From Aliiroseovarius sp. S1339 (lineage in GTDB: Bacteria; Pseudomonadota; Alphaproteobacteria; Rhodobacterales; Rhodobacteraceae), in the NCBI RefSeq assembly GCF_023195695.1, contig NZ_JALPQG010000008.1, forward strand, positions 1 to 64,000: a stretch of 64,000 nucleotides of DNA, read 5' to 3'. Each line of letters begins with the position of its first letter. Positions within the stretch are counted from its first letter, which is position 1. Shown piece by piece: positions 1 through 8,911 of the stretch. The notes under the pieces were generated by a model. It was not told the origin of the DNA, ran no database searches, and worked only from the letters and a program-made list of their open reading frames with translations. A program made the translations under genes and the position numbers.

Positions 1-56
1 GTCGCGCCAATGGTACTGCGTCTTAAGACGTGGGAGAGTAGGTCACCGCCAAACCT
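1..56 (+). rRNA. rrf: 5S ribosomal RNA, 3' part
   Basis: The window opens inside a 5S rRNA gene. The last ~55 bases carry the conserved 3' half, including the GGGAGAGTAGGTC block followed by the CCGCC closing strand. The 5' part lies outside the window. It should be the distal end of an rrn operon (16S-23S-5S), inferred from usual gene order, and a hairpin terminator follows about 45 bases later. The exact 3' end is uncertain by a few bases. Confidence 0.85.
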
Positions 57-100
57 AGAAAAGAGCTAATTCTCTCAATACGATAACAATACAAAACAAA

Positions 101-132
101 CCGCCGCGCCCAGAAATGAGCGCGGCGGTTTT
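101..132 (+). terminator. Intrinsic terminator of the rRNA operon
   Basis: A 9-bp perfect GC-rich stem (CCGCCGCGC with GCGCGGCGG) encloses a ~10-base loop and is followed by TTTTGTG. It lies just downstream of the 5S gene and upstream of the end of a convergent gene, so it probably stops rRNA transcription and may work in both directions. Confidence 0.85.
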
Positions 133-152
133 GTGTTGGGGAGGGGGGGGAG

Positions 153-944
153 CTACTCAAACTCCGTCGCGCAGGACAGAAAGCGTTCCACGTCCTGCTT
201 GATGGCGGCCCAGCGGGGCAGATACGGCAGTTGGAAGTTAACCTTCACATCAAGTTCAGAGGCTCTAAAGCGCATATTGCAGCTGGGATAGCGAATACGT
301 TCATTCTGAGTTGAGCAGGCAATTGCAGTCTTTGGCTGGTTTGACTCATCCAAATCAAAATAGACATTCTGGTCCAGATAGCCCTGAGGAGGAACCACTT
401 TGGTCAAACCGTATGGACCCGGTGTGACCGGGAACTCTTCCATCGGACGCCTCTCGTCAAAACGTCCACCCATCATCGAGATCATAAGCGAGACAATCTC
501 TCGGAGTTCAATGTAGTCACCGACAAGAAGGCGCCCGTATTGTCGCGCATGGGCGTTGTAAGGTTGGGCGCGATGAATCGCTGATGTCTGAGAGCGTGTT
601 ACGGGCAAAAAGTTGTCGAGAATAATTCGAAATAGCTGGGCTGTGTGGTGCACACCTTCTTCATGATCCGGCCTGTCTTCCAGAAAGATCTTCGGCACCC
701 GCATTGGTATCAGCTTGTTTTCAAGATCCATCTTGATGAACCATTCCACCATCGCGTTCTCGCCGCCGAAGAACTGGCAGGGATCAGATGGAGGGGTGTT
801 TAACAGTTCATCGACGGTGAATGTGTTGCGCGATGATGTGGTGGCTTCTGGTTGATGCAGCGCCAGAGGAAGCGTCAGCGCCGATACAGCGAGGGCTGTG
901 ATCCACAAAGGGCCGGAAAGTCTCGTGAGGCGCGTGTTTGGCAT
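153..944 (-). CDS. Exported or membrane-anchored protein of unknown function
   Basis: A 263-residue protein that I do not recognise. Residues about 13-30 form a hydrophobic segment after a basic N-terminus (PNTRLTRLSGPLW), fitting a signal peptide or signal anchor, so the bulk should be periplasmic. The mature part has four cysteines (in DPCQF, IACST, PSCNM and LSCAT contexts), possibly two disulfides. It has no catalytic motif I can name. The gene runs towards the 5S terminator and its start abuts a transposase remnant, so it sits in an accessory-looking pocket beside the rrn operon. The function is unknown; the reading frame is long and intact. Confidence 0.65.
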   Translation of the reverse strand: MPNTRLTRLSGPLWITALAVSALTLPLALHQPEATTSSRNTFTVDELLNTPPSDPCQFFGGENAMVEWFIKMDLENKLIPMRVPKIFLEDRPDHEEGVHHTAQLFRIILDNFLPVTRSQTSAIHRAQPYNAHARQYGRLLVGDYIELREIVSLMISMMGGRFDERRPMEEFPVTPGPYGLTKVVPPQGYLDQNVYFDLDESNQPKTAIACSTQNERIRYPSCNMRFRASELDVKVNFQLPYLPRWAAIKQDVERFLSCATEFE

Positions 945-1011
945 GTGTCAATGCCTCCGGATACAATCAACTCGAACAAGCCATTGTTATCGTGACGTGC
1001 GCCCGATGTGA

Positions 1012-1573
1012 ACGTGGCTTTGCACAACATCCTCACTCCCCCGTCGCACACCGTGCCGTCCTTCGTCAACCTCATCAACTCTTTCTGGAAAACGTGGCGG
1101 CCCGTTCCGACGCGGATGCCCCGTTCCATCAGGAAGCCGCGCCCCTGATTTATCGGGCGAGTCCTTTCGGTCACAAGACGCTCGCGGGCCCTGTGCAGGG
1201 CCTGAAGATCGAGCTGCTCTTCCGATTTGATCGCGACAAACGACATGGTCGCACGGCTAGCGGCCACGGCGATTGCTTCCGCATCGCGGTCATCGTTCTT
1301 GTGGACCTTGGCGTAGGGGCGGACATAGAGCGGCGACATTAGTCGAGGTTCATGCGTATGCTGAAGACAAAACCGTCCGATGTGATGCGCGCCACCACAG
1401 GCTTCCATCGCCACAACACATGGTGGCAATCCTTCCAGAAAGTCCAACAGGCGATGTCGCTGGATACGCCTGCGGAACACAACTGCCCCCCGTTACGTCC
1501 AGCCCCGCAAGGCTGCAAACGGTCTTGTCCAGATCAATTTATCCACCTATGCCCGCAACAATAGCTGCGATTT
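1012..1573 (-). pseudogene. Decayed IS110-family transposase remnant
   Basis: Read on the minus strand, the frame starting near 1480 encodes a stretch typical of IS110 transposases: VVAMEACGGAHH, then KNDDRDAEAIAVAASR and LQALHRARERLVTERT. Upstream, a different frame encodes the family's N-terminus (IDLDKTVCSLAGLDVTG). The two are joined only by a shift in a six-G run near 1487-1492, and a TAA precedes the first part. The C-terminal domain with the conserved Ser of IS110 enzymes is not recognisable. The element is therefore inactive. No terminal sequences were found, as expected because IS110 elements usually lack inverted repeats. Boundaries are approximate. Confidence 0.8.
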
Positions 1574-1621
1574 GGTCGGAAGGCAGTTCGTCCCATTGGG
1601 TCACGTCAACCCGATGCAATC

Positions 1622-1635
1622 TTGACTTAAGTCAA
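1622..1635 (+). promoter_or_regulatory. FNR/Dnr-type binding site upstream of napF
   Basis: TTGACTTAAGTCAA is a perfect 14-base palindrome matching the FNR/CRP-family TTGAY-N4-RTCAA pattern used by FnrL, Dnr and NnrR regulators in alphaproteobacteria. If it acts as a class II activator site centred near -41.5, transcription begins near 1670. That excludes the ATG at 1641 as the napF start and favours the GTG at 1725. It suggests induction of nap by low oxygen and/or nitrogen oxides. Which regulator binds cannot be told from sequence. Confidence 0.8.
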
Positions 1636-1724
1636 GTAAAATGGCGACGGTCTGGTTTAATTTTTTCAAGCAAACAACGGGTCCGAGTCTCTTCGACCCG
1701 AGATACATTGGCAGGCTGAGTTCC

Positions 1725-2231
1725 GTGACCAAGGTGGCATCCAGACGCGCTTTTCTAAAAGGAGCGGTCAATCGTGCGACAGCGCCCCGACCCCCCGGCG
1801 CAATCGCAGAGATCGCCTTTGTCGAAGCCTGCACACAATGTGGCGACTGCGCCAGAGCCTGCCCTGAACACATTGTCATCCGTGACGAGGCTGGATATCC
1901 GGCGCTCAACTTCCAGACCGATGGTTGCACCTTCTGCGGCAAATGTATTGCGGCCTGCGACGACGCCGCGTTGCGCGCTGATATGCCGTGGGCGTGGCAG
2001 GCGGTGGTGGCTCAAACCTGCCTGTCGCTCAATGCGGTGCAATGCCGGGCTTGCGAAGACCATTGCGACGCCGGCGCGATCCGCTTTCGGCTTTTGCCAG
2101 AGGGGCGCGCTGAGCCCAAGATCGACCCCGATACTTGTACCGGTTGCGGCGCCTGTATCGCCCCTTGCCCGGTGTCAGCGCTTGCCTTGCACCAGACTGA
2201 TCATTCTTCAACGGAGACACGCCCATGCTGA
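1725..2231 (+). CDS. napF: NapF, ferredoxin-type iron-sulfur protein of periplasmic nitrate reduction
   Basis: A cytoplasmic iron-sulfur accessory protein thought to help NapA maturation. The product from the GTG at 1725 is 168 residues and begins VTKVASRRAFLKG, like other NapF proteins. Cysteine groups follow in order: CTQCGDCARACP, CTFCGKC with a fourth Cys, CRACEDHC, and CTGCGACIAPCP, consistent with several [4Fe-4S] clusters. The frame is open back to an ATG at 1641, but the FNR-type site at 1622-1635 would put the transcript start downstream of that codon, so I chose GTG 1725. It is the first gene of the operon and overlaps napD by 7 bases, which suggests translational coupling. Confidence 0.9.
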   Translation: MTKVASRRAFLKGAVNRATAPRPPGAIAEIAFVEACTQCGDCARACPEHIVIRDEAGYPALNFQTDGCTFCGKCIAACDDAALRADMPWAWQAVVAQTCLSLNAVQCRACEDHCDAGAIRFRLLPEGRAEPKIDPDTCTGCGACIAPCPVSALALHQTDHSSTETRPC

Positions 2232-2491
2232 ATATCTGCGGCTGCCTTGTTCAAACTATGCCTGAAATGACAGGCGATGTTGCCGCCGCGATCAATGCGA
2301 CGGAAGGCGGCGAAGTTCATGCCCATGAAGATGGCCGCATCGTGGTCACAGTCGAGGATACCGCAGAAAAACGCGCCTCGGATCAGATCATGGATATGCA
2401 CCAAATTCCCGGCGTGATCACCATCACGCTGACCTATCACCATTTCGAAGAGCTTGACGATAACGAGCCTGCTTCGACCACGAAACACTGA
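2225..2491 (+). CDS. napD: NapD, chaperone for NapA maturation
   Basis: An 88-residue cytoplasmic chaperone. NapD proteins bind the twin-arginine signal peptide of NapA and hold back export until the molybdenum cofactor is inserted. The sequence begins [11 protein letters not shown], has the small ferredoxin-like fold pattern, and contains the [12 protein letters not shown] strand typical of the family near residues 59-70. The length is normal. It overlaps the end of napF and sits 17 bases before napA, its client. The CGC near the N-terminus has no assigned role. Confidence 0.92.
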   Translation: MLNICGCLVQTMPEMTGDVAAAINATEGGEVHAHEDGRIVVTVEDTAEKRASDQIMDMHQIPGVITITLTYHHFEELDDNEPASTTKH

Positions 2492-2508
2492 CCCTCGGGA
2501 GAATTATT

Positions 2509-4998
2509 ATGACCGTGTCCTCATCCCGCCGCGCCTTCCTGAAGGCCAGCGCCGCAGCCGCCACCGCCTCGGCGGCTGGCATTACATTGCCCAACGCGGC
2601 TAGCGCACAGATCAAAGCCCCTGACATCCGTTGGGACAAGGCTGCTTGCAGGTTCTGTGGTACCGGCTGTTCGGTGCTTGTGGGCGTCAAGGATGGCCGC
2701 GTTGTGGCCACTCAGGGCGATCCCGAAGCGCCGGTGAACCGCGGTTTGAACTGCATCAAGGGCTATTTTCTCTCGAAGATCATGTATGGCTCTGATCGTC
2801 TGACCACGCCGTTGTTGCGCAAGTCGAATGGAGTGTATGACAAAGAAGGTGAATTCGAACCGGTTAGCTGGGACGAAGCCTTTGATATTATGGCGCAAAA
2901 ATGGAAAGATTCCATCGCCAAAAAAGGGCCAACAGCGGTCTCGATGTTTGGCTCGGGTCAATGGACGGTCTGGGAGGGCTATGCCGCCGCCAAGCTGATG
3001 AAGGCGGGGTTTAGGTCGAACAATATCGACCCCAATGCGCGCCACTGCATGGCCTCGGCTGTGGCCAGCTTCATCCGCACCTTCGGCATTGACGAGCCGA
3101 TGGGCTGTTATGACGACCTGGAACATGCCGATACGTTCGTTCTTTGGGGGTCTAACATGGCCGAGATGCACCCTATCCTGTGGTCGCGTCTGACCGATAC
3201 GCGCCTGACCAAGCCGGGTGCCGAAGTGCATGTGCTTTCGACCTTTGAACATCGCAGCTTTGAGCTGGCCGATAATGGCATGATCTTCGTGCCGCAGACC
3301 GATTTGGCGATCCTCAACTATATCGCCAATTACATCATACAGAACGGCGCGGTGAACGAAGAGTTCGTCAAGAACCATGTCAACTTCACCAAGACCGCCA
3401 CCGATATCGGCTATGGCCTGCGCGACAATCATCCGCTGCAGGAAGCTGCCGCGAACGCCAACTCTGGCAAGCTTGAACCCATGACGTTCGAGGAATATGC
3501 CGAGGCGGTTTCGAAATACACGCTCGACTATACGGCCGAGCTGTCGGGGGTTCCGGCCGCCAAGCTGGAACGTCTGGCCCAGCAATATGCTGATCCCAAC
3601 CGCAAAGTGATGTCGCTTTGGACCATGGGGTTCAACCAGCACACCCGCGGGTCTTGGGTCAATTCGTTGATGTATAACGTCCACCTACTGGTCGGCAAGA
3701 TTTCGGAGCCCGGCAACTCGCCGTTCTCGCTGACCGGTCAGCCGTCGGCCTGTGGCACGGCGCGCGAAGTGGGCACATTCGCCCACCGTCTGCCCGCAGA
3801 CATGGTGGTGATGAACGAAAGGCACCGCGAGATCTGCGAGACCGCGTGGAATATCCCCGCAGGCACCATTCCGGAAAAACCGGGCTTTCATGCCGTGCTT
3901 CAGCACCGCAAACTAAAGGATGGCGATCTGAACTGCCACTGGGTTCAGTGTACCAACAACCTGCAAGCCGCGCCCAACATGAACGAAGAAGGCTTGCCCG
4001 GTTATCGCAATCCGGAAAACTTCATCACCGTCTCGGACCCTTACCCGACTGTCACGGCGTTGGCCGCCGATCTTATCCTGCCCACCGCGATGTGGGTCGA
4101 GAAGGAAGGCGCTTATGGCAATGCCGAACGTCGCACCCAGTTCTGGCGTGAGCAAGTCAGCGCGCCCGGCGAGGCCAAGTCGGATGTCTGGCAGGTCATG
4201 GAGTTCGCCAAGCGGTTCACGACCGAAGAGGTCTGGCCCGAAGAGCTGCTGGCCAAAAAGCCCGAGCTGCGCGGCAAGACCCTGTATGAGGTGCTGTTCA
4301 CCAATGGCGTGGTCGACAAATTCCCGACCAGCGAGGTTGCCGAAGGCTTTGGTAACCACGAGTCGGAAGATTTCGGCTTTTACGTGCAGAAGGGCCTGTT
4401 CGAAGAATATGCCTCGTTCGGTCGTGGTCATGCCCATGACTTGGCGCCGTTTGAGACCTATCACAAGGCGCGCGGTTTGCGCTGGCCCGTCGTCGACGGC
4501 AAAGAAACGCTGTATCGGTTCCGTGAAGGCTATGACCCTTACGTGAAGGAAGGCGAGGGCGTGAAGTTCTATGGCAAGCCCGACGGTAAAGCCAACATCA
4601 TCTTCGCACCTTACGAGCCCGCCGCAGAAGTGCCGGACGAGGAATTCGACCTGTGGTTCGTCACCGGTCGCGTGCTTGAACACTGGCACTCCGGCTCGAT
4701 GACCCGCCGGGTGCCCGAGCTGCATCGTTCCTTCCCGACTGCCGTGGTGTTCATGCACCCCGACGATGCCAAGGATCGCGGTTTACGCCGGGGTCAGGAC
4801 ATCGAGATCAGCACCCGTCGCGGTGCGGTCCTCAGCCGGGTGGAAACACGGGGCCGCAACAAGATGCCGCGCGGTGTCGTATTCATGCCGTGGTTCGATG
4901 AAGGCCAGTTGACCAACAAGCTGACGCTGGACGCAACTTGCCCGATTTCCAAGGAAACCGACTTCAAGAAATGCGCCTGCAAGGTTCAACGCGCCTGA
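2509..4998 (+). CDS. napA: NapA, catalytic subunit of periplasmic nitrate reductase
   Basis: NapA reduces nitrate to nitrite in the periplasm with a bis-MGD molybdenum cofactor and one [4Fe-4S] cluster, receiving electrons from NapB. The protein has 829 residues, the usual length. The N-terminus carries a Tat signal (SRRAFLK, residues 5-11, then an Ala-rich segment cut near ASA-Q). Cluster ligands are Cys47, Cys50, Cys54 and Cys82 (C-x2-C-x3-C-x27-C). The molybdenum ligand is Cys180 in NARHCMAS. The C-terminal cofactor-binding domain is intact ([12 protein letters not shown]). The order FDAGHBC places it with both quinol routes (NapGH and NapC). A tungstate/molybdate-type importer lies just downstream on the other strand. 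Confidence 0.97.
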   Translation: MTVSSSRRAFLKASAAAATASAAGITLPNAASAQIKAPDIRWDKAACRFCGTGCSVLVGVKDGRVVATQGDPEAPVNRGLNCIKGYFLSKIMYGSDRLTTPLLRKSNGVYDKEGEFEPVSWDEAFDIMAQKWKDSIAKKGPTAVSMFGSGQWTVWEGYAAAKLMKAGFRSNNIDPNARHCMASAVASFIRTFGIDEPMGCYDDLEHADTFVLWGSNMAEMHPILWSRLTDTRLTKPGAEVHVLSTFEHRSFELADNGMIFVPQTDLAILNYIANYIIQNGAVNEEFVKNHVNFTKTATDIGYGLRDNHPLQEAAANANSGKLEPMTFEEYAEAVSKYTLDYTAELSGVPAAKLERLAQQYADPNRKVMSLWTMGFNQHTRGSWVNSLMYNVHLLVGKISEPGNSPFSLTGQPSACGTAREVGTFAHRLPADMVVMNERHREICETAWNIPAGTIPEKPGFHAVLQHRKLKDGDLNCHWVQCTNNLQAAPNMNEEGLPGYRNPENFITVSDPYPTVTALAADLILPTAMWVEKEGAYGNAERRTQFWREQVSAPGEAKSDVWQVMEFAKRFTTEEVWPEELLAKKPELRGKTLYEVLFTNGVVDKFPTSEVAEGFGNHESEDFGFYVQKGLFEEYASFGRGHAHDLAPFETYHKARGLRWPVVDGKETLYRFREGYDPYVKEGEGVKFYGKPDGKANIIFAPYEPAAEVPDEEFDLWFVTGRVLEHWHSGSMTRRVPELHRSFPTAVVFMHPDDAKDRGLRRGQDIEISTRRGAVLSRVETRGRNKMPRGVVFMPWFDEGQLTNKLTLDATCPISKETDFKKCACKVQRA

Positions 4999-5027
4999 TC
5001 TGACACTGCTAGACCGAGACCAAAGCC

Positions 5028-5906
5028 ATGTCCGCTAACAAGCCAGCCAAAGCCAAGCCTAAGCCCATCGACCGTCGCCGTTTCCTTCAGGATACGGCAC
5101 GGGCGGCGGCTGGGTGTGCGGTGGCGGGCATGGCAATCTCTCATCTGGCGACGGACGCGCGCGCCCTTCCGGCCCGCGCGATCCGCCCGCCGGGTGCCTT
5201 ACCCGAAGACGACTTTCTGGCTGCCTGTATTCGCTGTGGCCTTTGCGCGCGCGATTGCCCCTATGACACGCTGAAACTGGCCGAACTGGGCTTTGATGGC
5301 CCGGCCACCGGCACGCCCTATTTTACCGCCCGCGATATTCCCTGCGAGATGTGCGATGACATTCCTTGTGTGGTTGCGTGCCCCACTGGTGCGCTTGACC
5401 ATTCCCTGACCAACATTGACGATGCTGATATGGGCATTGCCGTGCTGATTGATCAGGAACGCTGCCTGAACGCGCTCGGCTTGCGCTGTGACGTGTGCTA
5501 TCGCGTCTGCCCGGTGATCGACGAAGCCATCACGCTGGAACGGCGCCACAACGAGCGGTCGGGCCACCATGCGATCTTCATGCCCACGGTTCATTCCGAT
5601 GCCTGTACCGGCTGCGGAAAATGCGAAAAATCCTGCGTTCTGCCCGGAGAATCCGCGATCAAGGTGCTGCCGCGCCGGATCGCCACCGCAGAGGCCGCCG
5701 AACATTACAAACTGGGCTGGGAAGACCGCAATCCACTGGTGGATGAGATTATAGACCTGCCAGACCGACTGCCAGGTCCGGGTACCGACAACCTTGTTGC
5801 GCCCGGCGGCTATCTGCCCGGCACCGAAGGCTTGCCTGATCCAAATATGGACGGCGGCTTTACCCCAACCTTCAAACTGCCCGGCACCGGAGGCACAGGC
5901 CAATGA
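5028..5906 (+). CDS. napG: NapG, periplasmic ferredoxin-type quinol dehydrogenase subunit
   Basis: A 292-residue protein with a Tat signal (DRRRFLQD near residues 16-23, then a hydrophobic Ala/Gly stretch), so it should be exported folded. Four cysteine groups follow: [35 protein letters not shown] and [11 protein letters not shown], indicating four [4Fe-4S] clusters. With membrane NapH it forms a route that takes electrons from quinol towards NapC/NapB. The last ~40 residues are Pro/Gly-rich ([10 protein letters not shown] through [10 protein letters not shown]), somewhat longer than I expect for NapG and probably unstructured. It overlaps napH by 4 bases. Confidence 0.93.
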   Translation: MSANKPAKAKPKPIDRRRFLQDTARAAAGCAVAGMAISHLATDARALPARAIRPPGALPEDDFLAACIRCGLCARDCPYDTLKLAELGFDGPATGTPYFTARDIPCEMCDDIPCVVACPTGALDHSLTNIDDADMGIAVLIDQERCLNALGLRCDVCYRVCPVIDEAITLERRHNERSGHHAIFMPTVHSDACTGCGKCEKSCVLPGESAIKVLPRRIATAEAAEHYKLGWEDRNPLVDEIIDLPDRLPGPGTDNLVAPGGYLPGTEGLPDPNMDGGFTPTFKLPGTGGTGQ

Positions 5907-6829
5907 GTGCGAAAACCAAGCTTCCCGTTGGTCAAGAGGCGATCCAAGACAAAGGGTGGCTCAAGGCGCATAAATACCTGCTGTTGCGCCGCGCCTCTCA
6001 GATGTTCTTCCTGGGGCTGTTCCTTCTTGGACCGTGGTTTGGTCTGTGGTGGGTCAAAGGCAATCTTGCCGGTTCGCTGACATTCGATGTGCTGCCGCTG
6101 ACCGATCCGTTTGTCTTGGTGCAAATGCTGGTGGCCCAACACTGGCCCGAAATGACCGCCATTACAGGTGCCGTAATTGTCGCCGTGGCCTATGCGCTGA
6201 TTGGTGGGCGGGTGTATTGTTCGTGGGTCTGCCCGATCAACCCGGTCACCGATGGTGCCCATTGGTTGCATGACAAGCTGGGGCTGGCCAAAGGCTGGCA
6301 GCCCAAGCGCAACACGCGCTACTGGGTGCTTGGCATGGTACTGGTCGTCTCTATGCTCACTGGCACAATCGCTTGGGAATTCGTCAACCCGATCAGCATG
6401 CTGCACCGCGGTTTAATCTTCGGCATGGGCTTTGCCTGGGCCTTCGTGCTGGCAGTGTTCCTGTTTGATCTGTTCGTGTCACGGCGCGGATGGTGTGGAC
6501 ATCTTTGCCCGGTGGGGGCGTTTTACGGCCTTCTGGGTGCGCGTCCCGTGCTTAGGGTCAGCGCCACCGAACGCGCCGCCTGCGACGATTGCATGGACTG
6601 CTTCGCCGTCTGCCCGGAAATGCACGTCATCACACCCGCCCTGCGTGGCAGTGAAGACGACACGCCAATCATCACCAGCCAGGACTGCACCAATTGTGGT
6701 CGCTGCATCGACGTCTGCGCGCCGCAGGTGTTCCGCTTTACCACTGCCTTCGACACGACGCCCGCGCCCGCCCGCGCGGCGCGACCCGCATCACCTAAAA
6801 AACCATCCAAGGCCAGTCGCGCGGCCTGA
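5903..6829 (+). CDS. napH: NapH, membrane iron-sulfur quinol dehydrogenase subunit
   Basis: A 308-residue integral membrane protein with about four helices and partner of NapG. Two membrane-proximal cysteine motifs are visible ([11 protein letters not shown] and CGHLCPVGA), as in the NapH/NosR family. Two C-terminal [4Fe-4S] motifs lie on the cytoplasmic side ([12 protein letters not shown] and [12 protein letters not shown]). The tail is a Pro/Ala/Lys-rich extension of about 25 residues. Translation is coupled to napG by an ATGA overlap. NapH is inferred to oxidise ubiquinol or menaquinol and pass electrons to NapG. Similar proteins occur in nitrous oxide systems, but the position here decides for NapH. 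Confidence 0.93.
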   Translation: MSAKTKLPVGQEAIQDKGWLKAHKYLLLRRASQMFFLGLFLLGPWFGLWWVKGNLAGSLTFDVLPLTDPFVLVQMLVAQHWPEMTAITGAVIVAVAYALIGGRVYCSWVCPINPVTDGAHWLHDKLGLAKGWQPKRNTRYWVLGMVLVVSMLTGTIAWEFVNPISMLHRGLIFGMGFAWAFVLAVFLFDLFVSRRGWCGHLCPVGAFYGLLGARPVLRVSATERAACDDCMDCFAVCPEMHVITPALRGSEDDTPIITSQDCTNCGRCIDVCAPQVFRFTTAFDTTPAPARAARPASPKKPSKASRAA

Positions 6830-6852
6830 GATAAATCAACGGGAGACACCCC

Positions 6853-7272
6853 ATGAAGAAAACCATTATCACTGCCCTTGTTGGCTCTGCCCTGCTTGTT
6901 GGGGCCGCCAATGCGCAAAGTTCGGTCGAAACCCTGCGGGACGGAACGCTGGATGAAGCGATCCCTGCAAACCGAAGTTATGGTCTGGATGAAAAGCGCT
7001 TCACGCGCAATTACCGCCAGCAGCCGCCGCTCATCCCGCATGCGGTCGATCAGTATCAGGTCGACCTAAAGACCAACCGCTGCCTGAGCTGTCATGACTG
7101 GACAACTGCAGGCGAGCGCAGCTCGCCGACCCTGTCGATGACCCACTATCTTGATCGCGACGGCAATCAGCTTGACACGGTCGCAGGCACCCGCTGGTTC
7201 TGCAGCCAATGCCATGTGCCCCAGGTTGATGCCCCCGCGTTGGTCGACAACACGTTTAAAGCGTCGAACTAA
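6853..7272 (+). CDS. napB: NapB, dihaem cytochrome c electron-transfer subunit of nitrate reductase
   Basis: A 139-residue periplasmic cytochrome that delivers electrons to NapA. It has a Sec signal peptide (KKTIITALVGSALLVGAANA, cut before QSS) and two c-type haem sites, C77-LS-C80-H81 and C117-SQ-C120-H121. The conserved NapB segment around YRQQPPLIPH lies between the signal and the first haem. The length is typical. A Shine-Dalgarno-like GGGAGA precedes the ATG. Haem attachment needs the Ccm machinery, one gene of which (ccmA) lies at the far end of this window. Confidence 0.95.
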   Translation: MKKTIITALVGSALLVGAANAQSSVETLRDGTLDEAIPANRSYGLDEKRFTRNYRQQPPLIPHAVDQYQVDLKTNRCLSCHDWTTAGERSSPTLSMTHYLDRDGNQLDTVAGTRWFCSQCHVPQVDAPALVDNTFKASN

Positions 7273-7301
7273 GCGGCTGAAAGAGAAAAAGGATTACCGA
7301 C

Positions 7302-8015
7302 ATGTCTGCATCAAACCCCGGTTTTATCCGCCGCTTCTGGCGGGCTCTCTGGAGCCGCTTGGGGGCACTTTCACTGGGCTCTCTCATGATCTTGGGCTTT
7401 GCCGTTGGGGTGTTCTTCTGGGGCGGTTTCCATTGGGCGCTCGAAGCCACCAACACTGAGAAGTTCTGCATTACCTGCCACGAGATGCGCGACAACGTTT
7501 ATGCCGAATATCAGGGTACGGTGCACCAGAACAACAGTTCAGGTGTGCGCGCCACTTGCCCGGATTGCCACGTGCCCAAGGAATGGGGCCCGAAAATGGT
7601 GCGCAAGATCAAGGCCAGCCAGGAACTTTACGGCCATTTCATCACCGGCGTCATCGATACACCCGAGAAGTTTGAAGATCATCGCCTGTATCTTGCGGGG
7701 CGGGTCTGGACTGCCATGAAAAAGACCGACAGCCGCGAATGCCGCAATTGTCACAATTTCGAGTTCATGGACTTCACCCAGCAACAAACCCGCGCCGGGG
7801 ACAATCACCAAAAGGCGCTGGACGAAGGCAAGACCTGCATCGACTGCCATCAGGGCATCGCGCATGAATTGCCCGAAGGTTGGATGGATCGCTATGGTGA
7901 GATTGAAGAGGAATTCGCAAGCCGCAACCTATTGCCTGGCGCGGACGGATCCAAATCTGCGCCTAATGGCAGCAGCGAAATCGCCAGCTATCTGAGCTCC
8001 GAACCAGCTCATTGA
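7302..8015 (+). CDS. napC: NapC, tetrahaem quinol dehydrogenase
   Basis: A 237-residue membrane-anchored cytochrome of the NapC/NirT family that transfers electrons from the quinol pool to NapB. One transmembrane helix lies at about residues 20-42. Four c-haem motifs follow: C56-x2-CH, C86-x2-CH, C147-x2-CH and C179-x2-CH. The last gene of the operon, 29 bases after napB and followed by a strong hairpin at 8032-8060. With napGH also present, the operon encodes two ways of feeding electrons into NapAB. The family also serves TMAO and nitrite reductases, but context makes NapC firm. Confidence 0.96.
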   Translation: MSASNPGFIRRFWRALWSRLGALSLGSLMILGFAVGVFFWGGFHWALEATNTEKFCITCHEMRDNVYAEYQGTVHQNNSSGVRATCPDCHVPKEWGPKMVRKIKASQELYGHFITGVIDTPEKFEDHRLYLAGRVWTAMKKTDSRECRNCHNFEFMDFTQQQTRAGDNHQKALDEGKTCIDCHQGIAHELPEGWMDRYGEIEEEFASRNLLPGADGSKSAPNGSSEIASYLSSEPAH

Positions 8016-8031
8016 TCGTCAAATCAGAGAT

Positions 8032-8060
8032 GGGGTGAGCGCCAAAACGGTGCTCACCCC
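8032..8060 (+). terminator. Hairpin closing the nap operon
   Basis: A 12-bp stem (GGGGTGAGCGCC with GGTGCTCACCCC, one G-T pair) surrounds the loop AAAAC. It lies 16 bases after the napC stop and 56 bases before the end of convergent tupA. The following T-run is poor, so termination strength is uncertain. The symmetry means it could serve both strands. Confidence 0.75.
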
Positions 8061-8116
8061 TATCGGTTTGGAAACCTCTGGCGCGCGATACCAGTGTTGG
8101 CTAGGTCAAAGTCGCG

Positions 8117-8911
8117 CTATTCGGCATTGAAAACAAACAAGGTTTCGCCGTTGATCTTATAGCCATTGATCAGGTCTTTCGCGACGTCGGACACCAGCCA
8201 GGCCTCTAATTCAGCGGCCAGATCAGTTTTTACGTGCGGATGCTTTTGCGGGTTCACCGGCAAAAAGGCATACTGATTGAAAAGCGCGGGGTCACCAGCA
8301 TAGACAAGCGCCAGATCGGCCTTGTTTCCGAAATTCAGCCAGCTCGCGCGATCTGACATGATATAGGCATTCATGCCCGCCGCCGTGTTCAGAGCCGCCC
8401 CCATTCCTGCGCCGACGGCGTTATACCAATCTCCCGCTGGCTCGACATCGACAGCGGCCCAAAGGCTTCGTTCTTTCTTGTGGGTTCCACTGTCGTCGCC
8501 ACGGCTAACAAAGGGGGCTGACGCCGCTTCGATGCGCCTCAGGGCATCTGCGGCGCTTGTTGCGTCGGCCAGTTTGGCCTCATCCGTACTGGGGCCAATG
8601 AAAACAAAATCGTTATACATGATCTCGCGGCGATGGGTGCCAAAGCCACCTGCCAGAAATTTTTCCTCGGCCTTCAGAGAATGCACAAGGATTGCGTCCA
8701 CATCGCCCGCTTCACCCAGCTTGATCGCCTGACCAGTCCCGACGACCAGAAGCTGAACTTCGATGCCTGTGTCTTCTTTGATCTGCGGCAGCAAGATATC
8801 TGCCAGACCCGAGTTGTGGAACGACGTCGTCACCGCGAGCTTCATGTCATCGGAAAGGGCTGCACCTGTCATAGCCAACGATGCAATGGCCGATATGATA
8901 ATCCGTTTCAT
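8117..8911 (-). CDS. tupA: TupA-type substrate-binding protein of a tungstate/molybdate ABC transporter
   Basis: A 264-residue periplasmic binding protein with a Sec signal peptide (about residues 1-20, ending near ALS-DD). The N-terminus of the mature part has VTTSFHNSGL, the TupA anion-binding segment that usually reads TTS-x2-SGL, and further on SRGDDSGTHKKE, another TupA hallmark. It should capture tungstate, and some relatives also take molybdate. The gene overlaps tupC by 4 bases and is last in a tupB-tupC-tupA order. It converges on the nap operon. ModA is less likely because the SRGDDSGTH block belongs to TupA. Confidence 0.9.
   Translation of the reverse strand: MKRIIISAIASLAMTGAALSDDMKLAVTTSFHNSGLADILLPQIKEDTGIEVQLLVVGTGQAIKLGEAGDVDAILVHSLKAEEKFLAGGFGTHRREIMYNDFVFIGPSTDEAKLADATSAADALRRIEAASAPFVSRGDDSGTHKKERSLWAAVDVEPAGDWYNAVGAGMGAALNTAAGMNAYIMSDRASWLNFGNKADLALVYAGDPALFNQYAFLPVNPQKHPHVKTDLAAELEAWLVSDVAKDLINGYKINGETLFVFNAE

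Noticed and set aside
938-1342. Open frame of 134 codons on the plus strand within the IS110 remnant
   Set aside because: It is antisense to the transposase-like sequence and has no ribosome-binding site or recognisable domain.
1641-1724. Upstream ATG of napF adding 28 residues
   Set aside because: The FNR-type site at 1622-1635 would place the transcript start downstream of this ATG, and the added residues do not resemble NapF N-termini.
2521-3684. 387-codon open frame antisense to napA
   Set aside because: It is the complement of a strongly coding, well-conserved gene, with no independent domain or start signal.
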